From Planctomycetales bacterium (lineage in GTDB: Bacteria; Planctomycetota; Planctomycetia; Pirellulales; Lacipirellulaceae), in assembly GCA_020427155.1 (NCBI GenBank), contig JAGQOW010000019.1, positions 1 to 51,978 on the forward strand: a DNA stretch of 51,978 nucleotides, in the 5' to 3' direction. A program made the position numbers and the translations under genes. Below, one piece after another: positions 1 to 9,489 of this stretch. A model generated the notes under the pieces. The model was not told the DNA's origin, did no database searches, and saw nothing but the letters and a program-made list of their open reading frames with translations. Position 1 is the stretch's first letter, and every line of letters begins with the position of its first letter.

Positions 1-494
<494 letters not shown>

Positions 495-607
495 TCAACC
501 GTCGAGCGGGAGTCAAGTATTGGCTGTAGCGCAAAACTCATGTTGAATCAAATGCAGCCAGTCGTGAGAATTGGAGTTACTCGGACTAGTTCTCTCTTCG
601 GACGGGC

Positions 608-1309
608 ATGCCCCGAAGTGATGGTATGCCCTACGGACGAACGATTGCGATCGGCGACATACACGGTTGCGACGTTGCGTTGGAGTCGCTGGTCGCGGCT
701 CTCGGTCTTAGTGGCCGCGATAGGCTGATCATGCTCGGCGATGCCGTTGATCGGGGCCCGGGGAGTCGTCGGGTGGTCGAGCAATTGCTGTCGCTCCGCG
801 AGCAATGTCGATTGGTTCCTATTCTGGGCAATCACGAGCAGATGCTGTTGGATGCGGTGGATGGCCGGATAGCGCTGCCCGACTGGTTGATCCATGGCGG
901 GGCTGAGACGCTTGATTCTTATGGCAAGGGTTCGGCACTGACGGCGATTCCCGAGGAGCATATCGAGTTTATCCGTACTTGGGGCGACTACTACGAGACG
1001 GAAACCCATTTCTTTGCTCACGGCAACTACCAGCACCATGTACCGCTGGCGCAGCAGCCGTGGGAGGTGATGCGGTGGCGGTCGCTCAGCTACTATACGC
1101 CCGATCCACACGTCTCGGGCAAGATTGCCGTGCTCGGGCACACGTCGAACAAGCAGGGGCAGGTGGTCAATCTGGGGCACCTGGTCTGCATCGATACCTA
1201 CTGCCATGGCGGGGGCTGGTTGACGGCGTTCGATGCGGATCGCGGCCGGTTGTGGCAAGTCAGCAAGTCGGGCGAGGTTCGCGAGAGCGAATTGCCGAAT
1301 GCGCGATAG
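608..1309 (+). CDS. Metallophosphatase of the PP1/PP2A-like (lambda phosphatase) type
   Basis: A 233-residue calcineurin-like phosphoesterase that probably dephosphorylates phosphoproteins or nucleotides with a dinuclear metal centre. The three core motifs are in order: GDIHG at 16-20, GDAVDRG at 44-50 and GNHEQ at 74-78. Later histidines (FFAHGNYQ and VLGHTSN) fit the remaining metal ligands. The length is that of bacterial lambda-type PrpA/PrpB phosphatases. The start could be ATG 608 or the in-frame ATG 626 (MPYGRTIAIGDIHG); neither has a good ribosome site. It converges with recA. In this setting it could oppose the Ser/Thr kinase at 3.9-6.7 kb, but that is only inferred from distance. 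Confidence 0.85.
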   Translation: MPRSDGMPYGRTIAIGDIHGCDVALESLVAALGLSGRDRLIMLGDAVDRGPGSRRVVEQLLSLREQCRLVPILGNHEQMLLDAVDGRIALPDWLIHGGAETLDSYGKGSALTAIPEEHIEFIRTWGDYYETETHFFAHGNYQHHVPLAQQPWEVMRWRSLSYYTPDPHVSGKIAVLGHTSNKQGQVVNLGHLVCIDTYCHGGGWLTAFDADRGRLWQVSKSGEVRESELPNAR

Positions 1310-1317
1310 CGTGCCAG

Positions 1318-1348
1318 CGGCAGGTGTGGCTGCCGGCGTCTTTCCTTT
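1318..1348 (+). terminator. Weak terminator-like hairpin between phosphatase and recA
   Basis: CGGCAG (1318-1323) and CTGCCG (1330-1335) form a 6-bp stem with loop GTGTGG, followed on the plus strand by a pyrimidine-rich stretch (TCTTTCCTTT). It sits between two convergent genes, so it may end the phosphatase transcript. The stem is short and the T tract broken. Confidence 0.35.
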
Positions 1349-1353
1349 CGGCT

Positions 1354-2526
1354 TCATTCGTCCGAGAAATCGTCGAAATCGTCGTCCGACTCGCCGTTGT
1401 CTGTGGCAGAGCTGGTAAGCAGGTCGTCGAGGCCCCCGGCAGCCAGGACTTTTTGTTTGATTTGCTCGGAGATGTCGGGGTTTTCTTTGAGGAAGAGGCG
1501 TGCTTTTTCTTTGCCTTGTCCGAGTTGCATGTCACCGTAGCGGAACCAAGCTCCTGTGCGGGCAATGATTTTCTTTTCCATGCCGAGGTCGAGGATGTCG
1601 CCTTCGTAGCTGATGCCGCCGGAGTGCATCATATCGAACTCGGCGACGCGGAACGGAGGAGCGACTTTGTTTTTGACAACTTTGGCACGGACGCGTTGTC
1701 CGACGATGTCTTCGCCGTCCTTGAGTTGTCCGATGCGGCGGACGTCGATGCGGCAGGAAGAGTAGAACTTTAGCGCGCGGCCGCCCGGGGTTGTCTCGGG
1801 GCTGCCAAACATGACGCCGATTTTTTCGCGAATCTGGTTGATAAAGATGACCGAGGTTTTTGATTTGGCGATCGCGCCGGTCAGTTTGCGCATCGTTTGG
1901 CTCATGAGCCGGGCCTGGAGACCGACATGGGAATCGCCGATTTCACCGTCGAGTTCCTTCTTGGGAACGAGCGCAGCCACCGAGTCGACGATGATAATAT
2001 CCACGGCGTTGCTTTTGACCAGCATCTCGGTGATGTGCATCGCCTCCTCGCCGTAGCCGGGCTGGCTGACGAGCAAGGTTTCGAGGTCGACTCCCAGTTT
2101 CTTGGCCCAACTGGGGTCGAGGGCATGTTCGGCGTCGATAAAGGCGGCGATACCCCCGCGTTTTTGCGACTCGGCGACCACATGCAGGGCGAGAGTCGTC
2201 TTGCCGCTCGATTCGGGGCCGTAGATTTCGATGATTCGGCCACAGGGAATGCCCTGTCCGCCCAGGGCGATGTCGAGCGAAAGGCTGCCCGTGGAGATCC
2301 CCTCGATGCGGCGAAGATGGTCGGAGCCCAAGGCCATGATCGAGCCTTCGCCGAACTGCTTTTCAATAGCCGCCACCGTCTGGCGGAGCTCCTCGCTCGA
2401 GGCCAGAGCCTGGTTGGCAGCTGCCTTGGAGGCTGGTTTTTGCCCCTTGTTTTTCTGTTTTTTCGCCATATTGCTCGTCGAGGCCTTATTGGTCGAGTTT
2501 TTGCTTGTTGCGGTAGCGGTCACCAT
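1354..2526 (-). CDS. recA: Recombinase RecA
   Basis: RecA forms the ATP-dependent filament on single-stranded DNA that drives homologous recombination and LexA self-cleavage. The 390 residues contain the Walker A sequence GPESSGKTT at 103-111, [10 protein letters not shown], the Walker B stretch [12 protein letters not shown] and the loop-2 region [14 protein letters not shown], and end in the acidic tail [10 protein letters not shown]. The N-terminus is about 40 residues longer than in E. coli RecA, with a Lys/Ser/Thr-rich lead. I keep ATG 2526 because AAAGGGG lies about 8 bases upstream, although ATG 2469 (MAKKQKNKG) would also give a normal RecA. An SOS box overlaps its promoter. Confidence 0.97.
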   Translation of the reverse strand: MVTATATSKNSTNKASTSNMAKKQKNKGQKPASKAAANQALASSEELRQTVAAIEKQFGEGSIMALGSDHLRRIEGISTGSLSLDIALGGQGIPCGRIIEIYGPESSGKTTLALHVVAESQKRGGIAAFIDAEHALDPSWAKKLGVDLETLLVSQPGYGEEAMHITEMLVKSNAVDIIIVDSVAALVPKKELDGEIGDSHVGLQARLMSQTMRKLTGAIAKSKTSVIFINQIREKIGVMFGSPETTPGGRALKFYSSCRIDVRRIGQLKDGEDIVGQRVRAKVVKNKVAPPFRVAEFDMMHSGGISYEGDILDLGMEKKIIARTGAWFRYGDMQLGQGKEKARLFLKENPDISEQIKQKVLAAGGLDDLLTSSATDNGESDDDFDDFSDE

Positions 2527-2604
2527 CGTTCAGGCCCCTTTATCCAACAGAAGAAGTAGCGATGCAAGCGGCGGACGCCGCGTTCCTGAATACTGTACGT
2601 ACGG

Positions 2605-2626
2605 ATACTGTAATTGTGTTCAGTAT
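2605..2626. promoter_or_regulatory. LexA/SOS box upstream of recA
   Basis: ATACTG (2605-2610) and CAGTAT (2621-2626) are perfect inverted arms around a 10-base spacer. This is the CTG-N10-CAG arrangement of the gammaproteobacterial LexA operator. A further TACTGTA direct repeat lies at 2591-2597. The site is about 80 bases upstream of the recA start codon and overlaps the -10 region of the candidate promoter. Confidence 0.7.
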
Positions 2627-2635
2627 TTGTGGCAA
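2607..2635 (-). promoter_or_regulatory. Candidate recA promoter
   Basis: On the minus strand TTGCCA (2635-2630), a 17-base spacer and TACAGT (2612-2607) match a sigma-70 promoter. Its -10 element and spacer lie inside the SOS box, so LexA bound there would block RNA polymerase. This supports SOS control of recA. Confidence 0.6.
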
Positions 2636-2823
2636 GAGGGAATATCGGCCGTTTTTTGGCTGGGGATGAGCATTGCGGGGGTCCGTGGTCTGCGAAAGTC
2701 TGTTGATACCCCTCTGCTGGGGATTTGGCTCGTTGGCTGAGGTCCCACATTTGGGGACAAAACTCGCCAATTCGGTCCCCTAGAGTGCGCAAATTGGCCG
2801 AGGAAAGAAGCCTCTGCCGCAGA

Positions 2824-2907
2824 TTGCCGGCCTTGGCCAGCAGGTGGCCTGCCTGGCGTAACGAGACGCCCAGGTCGAGCCGGTAGGTGGGGACTTGCTT
2901 GGCTTGC
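2824..2907 (-). repeat. 84-bp ectopic copy of part of the Ser/Thr kinase gene
   Basis: Positions 2824-2907 match 4143-4226 of the kinase gene in the same orientation at 83 of 84 bases; the mismatch is at 2835/4154. A weaker match extends a few bases further (to about 2816). The copied piece encodes kinase residues about 838-866 in the TPR region (AKQVPTYRLDLGVSLRQ...). In the copy the frame runs on into about 90 unrelated codons toward recA with no start at the junction, so it looks like a gene fragment. The rest of 2636-2968 shows no gene I can support. Confidence 0.85.
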
Positions 2908-2968
2908 CAGTGGCACTCTCGTATAAAGCAGAAGTTCTTATCTCAAACATGAAATCTATTGCAAGTCG

Positions 2969-3742
2969 ATGCCTTTTACCCCCACGCACGTATTAGCTGT
3001 TCTTCCGTTTGCATTTGCCCTTCGCTGGATGCCTATTTCGGCACTGGCAATAGGTGCAATGGTTCCGGACGCCCCCATGTTTTTTCCGGGGCTCAAGTAT
3101 GCCCAAACTCATTCCATTGTCGGAGTTTTCAATGCTTGTTTGCCACTTGGCGTTGCAGCTTTCTTGCTCTTTCAGTGGGTACTCAAGGAACCGTTGGCAG
3201 CATTGCTTCCCGTTTGGGTACAGCAACGCACGACATCTGTTTCAAAGCCATTTCTCGTGCCCACAGTGTCTTTTCTGATGGGAGTAACGTTGGCCGTGCT
3301 GATTGGCTCGTTCTCGCATTTGCTTTGGGATTCGTTTAGCCATCAGGGACGCTGGGGAACGCAGCTAGTGCCGGACCTAAACCATCTTATTTCTATCGGG
3401 CCATGGGCTCTTCCAGGTTACAAGGTGATTCAGTACGGCAGCACCATCGTTGGCCTACCGCTATTAGTGTTGATCACGGGAGCAACATTGGCGATGACCG
3501 AACCAAGCGATGAGTCTCTCTTTCCAAATGTCGATTGGCGACTCAAACGGTTAGCGTTCGCAATTTGCCTGATTGTTCCACTCTTGATTGCCATGTATGC
3601 CTGGATGGCCAAAGACACGATTTATGAAGTGTTAGGGACGACCATCAAGAAATCTGGAGCCATTTTTTTGGCCGGCATGCTAATCTATTCGCTCTTGTTT
3701 CAGGCTTTTGTGAGCAGGAAACGCTATATAGATTTCGGATAA
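2969..3742 (+). CDS. DUF4184-family membrane protein
   Basis: A 257-residue integral membrane protein that opens with MPFTPTHVLAVLPFAFALRW, the hallmark start of DUF4184 proteins (MPFTxxHxxAVLP). It has about five or six hydrophobic segments, and between two of them the conserved motif LLWDSFSHQGRWG. The family has no established function; the His/Asp-rich loops recall the membrane-bound hydrolases of the YdjM/LexA-regulated type, but I would not assign an activity. The ribosome site is poor. It is flanked by a kinase-gene fragment on one side and the kinase itself on the other, converging with the kinase. Family assignment is good, function unknown. Confidence 0.8.
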   Translation: MPFTPTHVLAVLPFAFALRWMPISALAIGAMVPDAPMFFPGLKYAQTHSIVGVFNACLPLGVAAFLLFQWVLKEPLAALLPVWVQQRTTSVSKPFLVPTVSFLMGVTLAVLIGSFSHLLWDSFSHQGRWGTQLVPDLNHLISIGPWALPGYKVIQYGSTIVGLPLLVLITGATLAMTEPSDESLFPNVDWRLKRLAFAICLIVPLLIAMYAWMAKDTIYEVLGTTIKKSGAIFLAGMLIYSLLFQAFVSRKRYIDFG

Positions 3743-3943
3743 GGGTATTCGTTTTAGTGAATTGAAACTTCACCATACAGCATGTGGGTCGCGGTAGGAG
3801 ATTCAACGAAGCAGAGCAATTCTTGCCCTTCGAACTCACTGAGCAATGATAATTAAGAGACTCAGAGCATCATTAGCCGCGCTGCACTCTGCGCTCACCA
3901 CGATTCCACGTTTGGCCAAAACCAACGGCGATGTGATGGAGTA

Positions 3944-6739
3944 TCACGGCTGGGGGTCGGATTGTTCGAGCGGCTGGGGGTCGGATTGTTCGAGCGGCTG
4001 GGATTCGGCCTGCTGTAGGCCTGCGATGGTGTCGAGGGTGAGGCCGAATTCGGTGGCGTAGGCTTCGTTGGTGGGGTCGTCGGTGACGAGTTTTGAGAGG
4101 GCCGCCTTGGATTCCTCGAGGCGCTCGAGGGCTGGCTGCAGCTTGCCGGCCTTAGCCAGCAGGTGGCCTGCCTGGCGTAACGAGACGCCCAGGTCGAGCC
4201 GGTAGGTGGGGACTTGCTTGGCTTGCTCGGTTAGCTGACGTAGCAAGTGAACGGCTTTGTCGATGACCTGCAGAGCTTTTTCGTTTTCTTCCTGAAGCTC
4301 GAGCAGCAAGCTTAAATTCATGTAAACGCCTGAGAGGTCGGAGGCGTATTCCAGGACATCGGGATTCCGGCCCTGAAGATCTTCGAGAGTGGCTCTGGCG
4401 GTTTGGTAAGACTGGATGGCCTCGTCGTGACGTCGGGCTTCGGCTTGAAGGTCGCCAAGCATCCGGAGGCATACGGCCAGGTGGCGCTGGTAGGTCAGAT
4501 GGTTTGGCGACTGCTGAAGGAGGCTGGAGAACTGTTCGATGGCACTGGCGAAATTGGATTCGGCGTCGACCAGATCTCCCCTTTCCAAGGAGGTAGTGGC
4601 CAGCATGTAGTATCCCATGCCCAGGTCACGTTGGAGTTTGGGATCGTTTTGTTCGTCGTTTGTCGCTCGGGCGATGCGTAGCGCCTGGGCGTGCTTCATC
4701 AGGGAAATCGCTTCGTCAAACTCTCCCAGCATGTGGTGTACGGTGCCGATGTTCATGAGGCTGTTGGCCAGGGTGCGGGTAGCTTCGGCGTTTGAAGGGT
4801 CTTCTTTGGCAAGTTCCTCGCGAATGGCGACGGCTTGCTCGAAGCGGCCTTTTGCCGCGAGAATATCGCCCATTCGCAGCAGCGCTCCGCCGATCGCGTT
4901 GAGCGTAGTGCCGTAGCTGGCTCGAAGTTGCAAGCCGGCGGCAGATTCCTTCAGCAGCGCTTCTTGCATGGCAACTGCCTGCTCGTAATGGGGCATGGCG
5001 GCGGCGGGGGATTCGATGGCTTGAGTGAGTTTGCCAACCAGAAAATGGGCTTGGGCAACATCTTCGCGGAGCGTCGGATCATCCTTTCGGTCGCTCAGGA
5101 AGCGTTGGTAGTAATCGAGTCCCTTTTGCAGGAGTTCTTCGCGCAGGCGATGCATGCCGGGCTGTTTTAAGAGCACTTCTTCGGAGACAAGCACACAGTA
5201 CTCGCTGACCGTATCGCGAGCATAGGCCAGGGTGTTTTCGGCGAGGGTGCGTTGCTGTTCGGCTTCGGCAAACGAGCGTCGGGCTTCGTCGCGCGAGGCG
5301 GTCACGCGGGTGTTTGCGGCGCTGAGCATGACGACGGTGATCGAGAGCGCAGTGACGGCGACGGTGAGTGCGGCGGCAGTGCTAATGACCAGCGGCTTGT
5401 GATTTCGGATCCAGCGCCAGGCTCTGACAGGAAAGGGTTCGGCGTAGGCCAAGACGCGTTCGTCTGCCAAATAGCGTTCGATGTCCTCGGCCAGTTCTCG
5501 GTCGGTTTCATAGCGATCGTCGGGCATGCGGGCCATGGCCTTGAGGCAGATTGCTTCTAAGGCACGGGGCGCAGCGGGATTGGCGGCGCGCGGTTTGGGA
5601 AATCGCCCCATCTGGACGTTGCCGAGGACTTCTTCCTCGGAACCGCTGAAAGCGGTTTGACCGGTGAGCAGATGATAGAGCGTTGCGCCGAGGCTATAGA
5701 TGTCGCTGCGAGGTCCGAGCGCATCGAGCCGTCCGGCGGCCTGTTCGGGGCTCATGTAAGACGGAGTTCCGACGACGCGTCCGATCTGGGTTTCGGAAGA
5801 GGAAGGATGAATCGTGGGCGTGACTGGGGGGGCAATCGTCACGTCGGTGGCAAAGCCTTCGCCCATGGATTTGGCGAGCCCCCAGTCGACGACCAGTGTT
5901 TCCCCGTAGTCGCCCAGCATGATGTTGCCAGGTTTCAAGTCGCGATGGATGACGCCGCGACTGTGAGCATACTCTAAGGCGTAGCAGACATCGATGAAGC
6001 GTCCCAAGAGTTGGCGAAACTGGAGCGGCTTGGCATCGGCATCGAGCCGGTCGCTGTGGTAGTCGTTGATGGCAACCTGGAGGTTCATGCCGCGAATGAA
6101 CCGCATGGCGTAATAAGGACGCCCATCGGGGAACTTGCCGAGGCTGTAGACCGGCACGACGCCAGGGTGTTCGAGAGCGCCGGTGATTTCGGCTTCGCGG
6201 AGAAAACGCGTGCGGTTTTCGATATTGTCGGCATGAGCGGGGAGGATTTCTTTAAGGGCGATTTCGCGATGGAGCTCTTCGTCGAGAGCGATCGAGACAC
6301 GCCCTAGCCCGCCCTTCTGGTGAAGCCGGAGGATCGTGAACCGATTGTGCGATTCGGCCTCATGGGGGGCCGCGCCTTTGAGGGTGCAATAGGGGTCGGC
6401 AGTGGTCGAGCCGCGAGCTTCGGCTTCGAGCGTGGCCCGAATGTCGGCATCGTCGAAGTCGCGGAGGGTGGATCGCATGGCGTCGAAGGCCTCGATTGAA
6501 CGCAGGCTTTGGCGAGGATCGTTGTTGTTTTGCCGTAAGTGTTTGTCTACGACGCCATCGAGGAGTTGTGATTCTTCTTGGGTGATCATCCCCTGCTCGA
6601 CAAAGACTTCGCTCAGTGGTCGCTGTTTGTCGAGGACCCAGCGGCTGGTAGCGGCGATGAGCTGGTCGCGCGTGACAAAATCGAGTTGTACCGCGAGTAC
6701 GCCATACAGTAGATTGCGGTCTGCGGATGCACTCGTCAT
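3944..6739 (-). CDS. Membrane Ser/Thr protein kinase with TPR repeats
   Basis: A 931-residue planctomycete-type Hanks kinase. Residues 1-70 form an N-terminal helical domain, and the kinase domain spans about 133-425: a degenerate glycine loop (QKGGLGRV), Lys163 in ALKE, HRDLKPGN at 265-272, DWG at 285-287 in place of DFG, and GTPSYMSPEQA at 324-334. A single transmembrane helix at about 450-473 puts the C-terminal half outside the cytoplasm. A coiled-coil stretch follows, then roughly eight TPR-like repeats from about 500 to 910, probably for protein binding. The last residues repeat PLEQSDPQ. A piece of its TPR region is copied near recA. Confidence 0.93.
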   Translation of the reverse strand: MTSASADRNLLYGVLAVQLDFVTRDQLIAATSRWVLDKQRPLSEVFVEQGMITQEESQLLDGVVDKHLRQNNNDPRQSLRSIEAFDAMRSTLRDFDDADIRATLEAEARGSTTADPYCTLKGAAPHEAESHNRFTILRLHQKGGLGRVSIALDEELHREIALKEILPAHADNIENRTRFLREAEITGALEHPGVVPVYSLGKFPDGRPYYAMRFIRGMNLQVAINDYHSDRLDADAKPLQFRQLLGRFIDVCYALEYAHSRGVIHRDLKPGNIMLGDYGETLVVDWGLAKSMGEGFATDVTIAPPVTPTIHPSSSETQIGRVVGTPSYMSPEQAAGRLDALGPRSDIYSLGATLYHLLTGQTAFSGSEEEVLGNVQMGRFPKPRAANPAAPRALEAICLKAMARMPDDRYETDRELAEDIERYLADERVLAYAEPFPVRAWRWIRNHKPLVISTAAALTVAVTALSITVVMLSAANTRVTASRDEARRSFAEAEQQRTLAENTLAYARDTVSEYCVLVSEEVLLKQPGMHRLREELLQKGLDYYQRFLSDRKDDPTLREDVAQAHFLVGKLTQAIESPAAAMPHYEQAVAMQEALLKESAAGLQLRASYGTTLNAIGGALLRMGDILAAKGRFEQAVAIREELAKEDPSNAEATRTLANSLMNIGTVHHMLGEFDEAISLMKHAQALRIARATNDEQNDPKLQRDLGMGYYMLATTSLERGDLVDAESNFASAIEQFSSLLQQSPNHLTYQRHLAVCLRMLGDLQAEARRHDEAIQSYQTARATLEDLQGRNPDVLEYASDLSGVYMNLSLLLELQEENEKALQVIDKAVHLLRQLTEQAKQVPTYRLDLGVSLRQAGHLLAKAGKLQPALERLEESKAALSKLVTDDPTNEAYATEFGLTLDTIAGLQQAESQPLEQSDPQPLEQSDPQP
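3947..4008 (-). repeat. 24-bp tandem repeat at the kinase 3' end
   Basis: Two identical 24-bp units (3947-3970, 3971-3994) and a partial third (3995-4008) encode repeats of PLEQSDPQ at the extreme C-terminus of the kinase. The unit length is a multiple of three, so copy-number change would keep the frame. Confidence 0.9.
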
Positions 6740-6983
6740 GTTGTTATCTCATTCGCCAGCATGGCGAGCCCCGAGGCAATTACGGGCAACGCGGGCAGAC
6801 GTTTGGCCAGCACCAATAGAACACGGAAGCCCAAGTATTCCGCCTCTCCGCTATCAGTAGTTTACGAAGCTGCAGGCTGCTCGCAAAGTGAGCATCGTCG
6901 TGCTGAGTAGCAAGTATTCTGTCGGGAGAGATAGCGGATCGTCGAAACGTGGCTGGAATTTCCGGAAGCCTGGGAATATCGAA

Positions 6984-7017
6984 GCGGCGGCTGAATTCGC
7001 AAGATCTCAGCCGCCGC
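6984..7017 (-). terminator. Strong hairpin downstream of the outer-membrane protein gene
   Basis: GCGGCGGCTGA (6984-6994) pairs perfectly with TCAGCCGCCGC (7007-7017) across a 12-base loop. It lies 28 bases past the stop codon at 7045. On the minus strand the stem is followed by TTCGATATTC, so the U tract is weak. It is a likely transcription end or mRNA-stabilising hairpin. The rest of 6740-7044 has no supportable gene. Confidence 0.5.
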
Positions 7018-7044
7018 GATGTGGTTCGTCGAGATTTCGACTCG

Positions 7045-8502
7045 CTAGAAGGGTCGTTGGATCTGGAGGTTGTATTCGAAGTCGAAACCGCGATCGGAGC
7101 CGGTGCGAATCGGGGCGGCGACGCCGTTGGTGACGACCCAATTGCCCATATTTGCGGTGACGCCGGCCACCAGGTTGACGATGTTCGAGTTGATTGCGGG
7201 ATTCCCGACTCCGATCGGAGTGGAGAAGGTGCCCAAATACGTGGGCCCTGGACCGTAGAGGTCGTCGATGAAATAGAGAGTTTCGTTTTCTGCATCTTCG
7301 AGGGTCGCGGTATAGTGGACTTCGAAGAGTCCGGTCAGTCTTTGGATCCAATCGGCATTGGGGTTATCACACATGAGGTAACCAATGCCGAGGTTGAGTC
7401 GCATCAGCGTTTGAGGGTTGATGCGAGCGCGGCCGGGAAAGAGGACATAGGATTCAGAAGTGGCGATGTAGGCGTCGGTGCCGGTATCGTAGAAATTGTT
7501 AATCGCCCCGCCGGTGGCACGGAGGTTGGACGGGTTTACGCCGACTTCGACCTGGCAGAAGCCTTGGTGAAAGAATCGCGAGTTGGGTTGCCAGAGCCAC
7601 GCCAGAAATGGCGAGAGGTAGGCGGTTTCGTTCTTGATTTCAAAATCGAGCAGGGCGTCTCGCTCGGAATAAAAGGCGGGAAAGCCTGTGTAGGTGACGG
7701 TGCTGAGCAGATCGACGTCGTAAACGACATCTTGAGCGGTGGGCAGAGTTGCCCCGAGTCCGAATGAAAGAGCGAAATTCTCAGATTCATGCAAGAGTGC
7801 TTTGAAGACACCGGAAATATTGCCGAACTCAGCGGCCTGGCCACCGGCAAACGGTTCGGTAGGCCCGGCATACAAGGAACGATCTCGAGAGAGCATGTTG
7901 GAGCTCAAGCGACCTTCCATCGGCACGCGAACTTCGAGCGAGAAGAGCCCGTTGCCAAAGGTGCGCTCGCCGCCGACGGTGAACCGATTGACGTCGAAAT
8001 CTTTGGAGTATTGAAAGAATCTGGCAGGTGTGGAATTGTGGAAGTGTCGGTAGCTGAAAAAGAAGCGATCGGTGGGCAGCGGAGTATTGTTTTCGGCGAT
8101 GTTCAAGCGACTGCAGGTGAGCGTCGGGTGGGCCAAATCGGCGTCGACGATGAGTCCGGAGAGAGAAACGCATGTGCCAGCACCGGTGTCGCCGATCATA
8201 AACGGCACGCTTGCCCTGCCCGTGGGAGAAGTCGTCCGGAAGAATCGCTGTTGCCGTTGGGCCAGACGAGAAGTATCGCGCTGGGGAGTCAGCATCTGAG
8301 TCAGGCTGATATCGCCCGGCTGTTCGTCCCCGGGTTCAGGGATTCTCTGCTCGTCGAGCAAGATAGAAACGGGCTCGGCCCAGCCTTCTTCGGCATCATT
8401 GAGCAGGGCTTCGAGGGTCTCGTCGGCGTTGGCAGCATGGCCTCCGCAGAAGGCAAGAACGACCAGAGTCGCTAACGCGTTTCGCCTACAAACCGTCAAC
8501 AT
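7045..8502 (-). CDS. Probable outer-membrane beta-barrel protein of unknown role
   Basis: A 485-residue exported protein. It starts with a signal peptide (MLTVCRRNALATLVVLAFCG, cleavage probably after AANA), followed by an acidic linker to about residue 90. The body is rich in alternating amphipathic strands with aromatic residues (DRFFFSYRHFHN, FDVNRFTVGGERTF, ALSFGLGATLPTAQDV), and the last residues FEYNLQIQRPF end in Phe, the classic outer-membrane barrel signature recognised by BamA. ATG 8502 has GGGAGGGA about 7 bases upstream. I do not recognise a specific transporter family; it is a planctomycete-type hypothetical porin-like protein. Confidence 0.7.
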   Translation of the reverse strand: MLTVCRRNALATLVVLAFCGGHAANADETLEALLNDAEEGWAEPVSILLDEQRIPEPGDEQPGDISLTQMLTPQRDTSRLAQRQQRFFRTTSPTGRASVPFMIGDTGAGTCVSLSGLIVDADLAHPTLTCSRLNIAENNTPLPTDRFFFSYRHFHNSTPARFFQYSKDFDVNRFTVGGERTFGNGLFSLEVRVPMEGRLSSNMLSRDRSLYAGPTEPFAGGQAAEFGNISGVFKALLHESENFALSFGLGATLPTAQDVVYDVDLLSTVTYTGFPAFYSERDALLDFEIKNETAYLSPFLAWLWQPNSRFFHQGFCQVEVGVNPSNLRATGGAINNFYDTGTDAYIATSESYVLFPGRARINPQTLMRLNLGIGYLMCDNPNADWIQRLTGLFEVHYTATLEDAENETLYFIDDLYGPGPTYLGTFSTPIGVGNPAINSNIVNLVAGVTANMGNWVVTNGVAAPIRTGSDRGFDFEYNLQIQRPF

Positions 8503-8790
8503 CACAGATTCCCTCCCTGGAGCTCTGTTCTAGATCATTGTCTCGTATCGAGATGGAGGAACTTTCCTGCATCCTTCGCCTAGATCGGTGGCAACGATGG
8601 CACGGACACAGCCGATCGTCGCAACTGTGACGAAAGCAGGGTGCTATCAGGTATGATCGTGCGGGTTGTAGCGAAAAGAGAGGTTGTTGCCACGAAGCAA
8701 GCATTGTGCAACCGCCACGTTTTGACATCGGCAGAGGGAGGAACCTGCCGGCTTCGTACGCGGCGTGGAGGGCTGGGAGTTGAAACCGAG

Positions 8791-9384
8791 TTAACCGAGA
8801 CCGCCGAGCGGAGCGCGGGCAATGACGGAGTAGCTTGGCCCCTCGCGGCGGAGGTCGCTGGCGAAGACGGTGATTTCGTCGACCGAGGTGATGCCCCCCT
8901 CGAAGTTGGCTAACTCTGTCAATTGCTGGGAGAGTTGCCCACCGCCTCGTACTCCGCGGCCGACGCGTCCCAGTGTGAGATGGGGCACGAAGGGTCGGCG
9001 TTCGCCACGAAAACCGAGGCTGTTGAGACTCGTTTCGACGTCGGCTTGAAGCTGCGTCAATTCGAGCCCCCCCTCGCCTGCCCCAAGCCATAAAGTGCGT
9101 GGTCGATCGGCCGAAGGAAAAGCGCCAACTCCGTGAGCAACGAGTGCAAAGGGTTCGTGTTCGGTGGCGACTTCTGCCACATGCCGACAGATGTCGAAAA
9201 GTTCGGTGTCGTCGACATCGCCGAGGAATTGCAGAGTCCAATGGAGGTTTTCCGGCAGGACCCATTTGACATCGCAGGAGGCGGGCTTGTCGGAAGCCGA
9301 GCGGAGCGAGTCGATAGCTCGCTGAGCATGCCGACGTGCTTCGTCGTCGATGGCCACGGCGATAAAGGTGCGAGTTTTCGACAT
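8791..9384 (-). CDS. thpR: RNA 2',3'-cyclic phosphodiesterase (2'-5' RNA ligase family)
   Basis: A 197-residue 2H phosphoesterase that opens 2',3'-cyclic phosphate ends of RNA, with a reversible 2'-5' ligase activity in some homologues. The two catalytic motifs are visible: HWTL at 48-51 and HLTL at 135-138, in the usual two-lobed layout, with the start RTFIAVAID typical of ThpR/LigT. It is 105 bases downstream of the PfkB-type kinase on the same strand and could be cotranscribed with it, but no functional link is evident. The 285 bases after its start-distal end up to 8502 contain no gene. Confidence 0.92.
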   Translation of the reverse strand: MSKTRTFIAVAIDDEARRHAQRAIDSLRSASDKPASCDVKWVLPENLHWTLQFLGDVDDTELFDICRHVAEVATEHEPFALVAHGVGAFPSADRPRTLWLGAGEGGLELTQLQADVETSLNSLGFRGERRPFVPHLTLGRVGRGVRGGGQLSQQLTELANFEGGITSVDEITVFASDLRREGPSYSVIARAPLGGLG

Positions 9385-9489
9385 GGCGATGGAGCTAAGC
9401 GTAAGCGGGAAGGCTCCTTAAAAGTTCTTCGTCGTTTGTGCCCAAGGGACGAACCCGGCAAGGTCTCCTCGCGCGGCGTTCGGCCTTCT

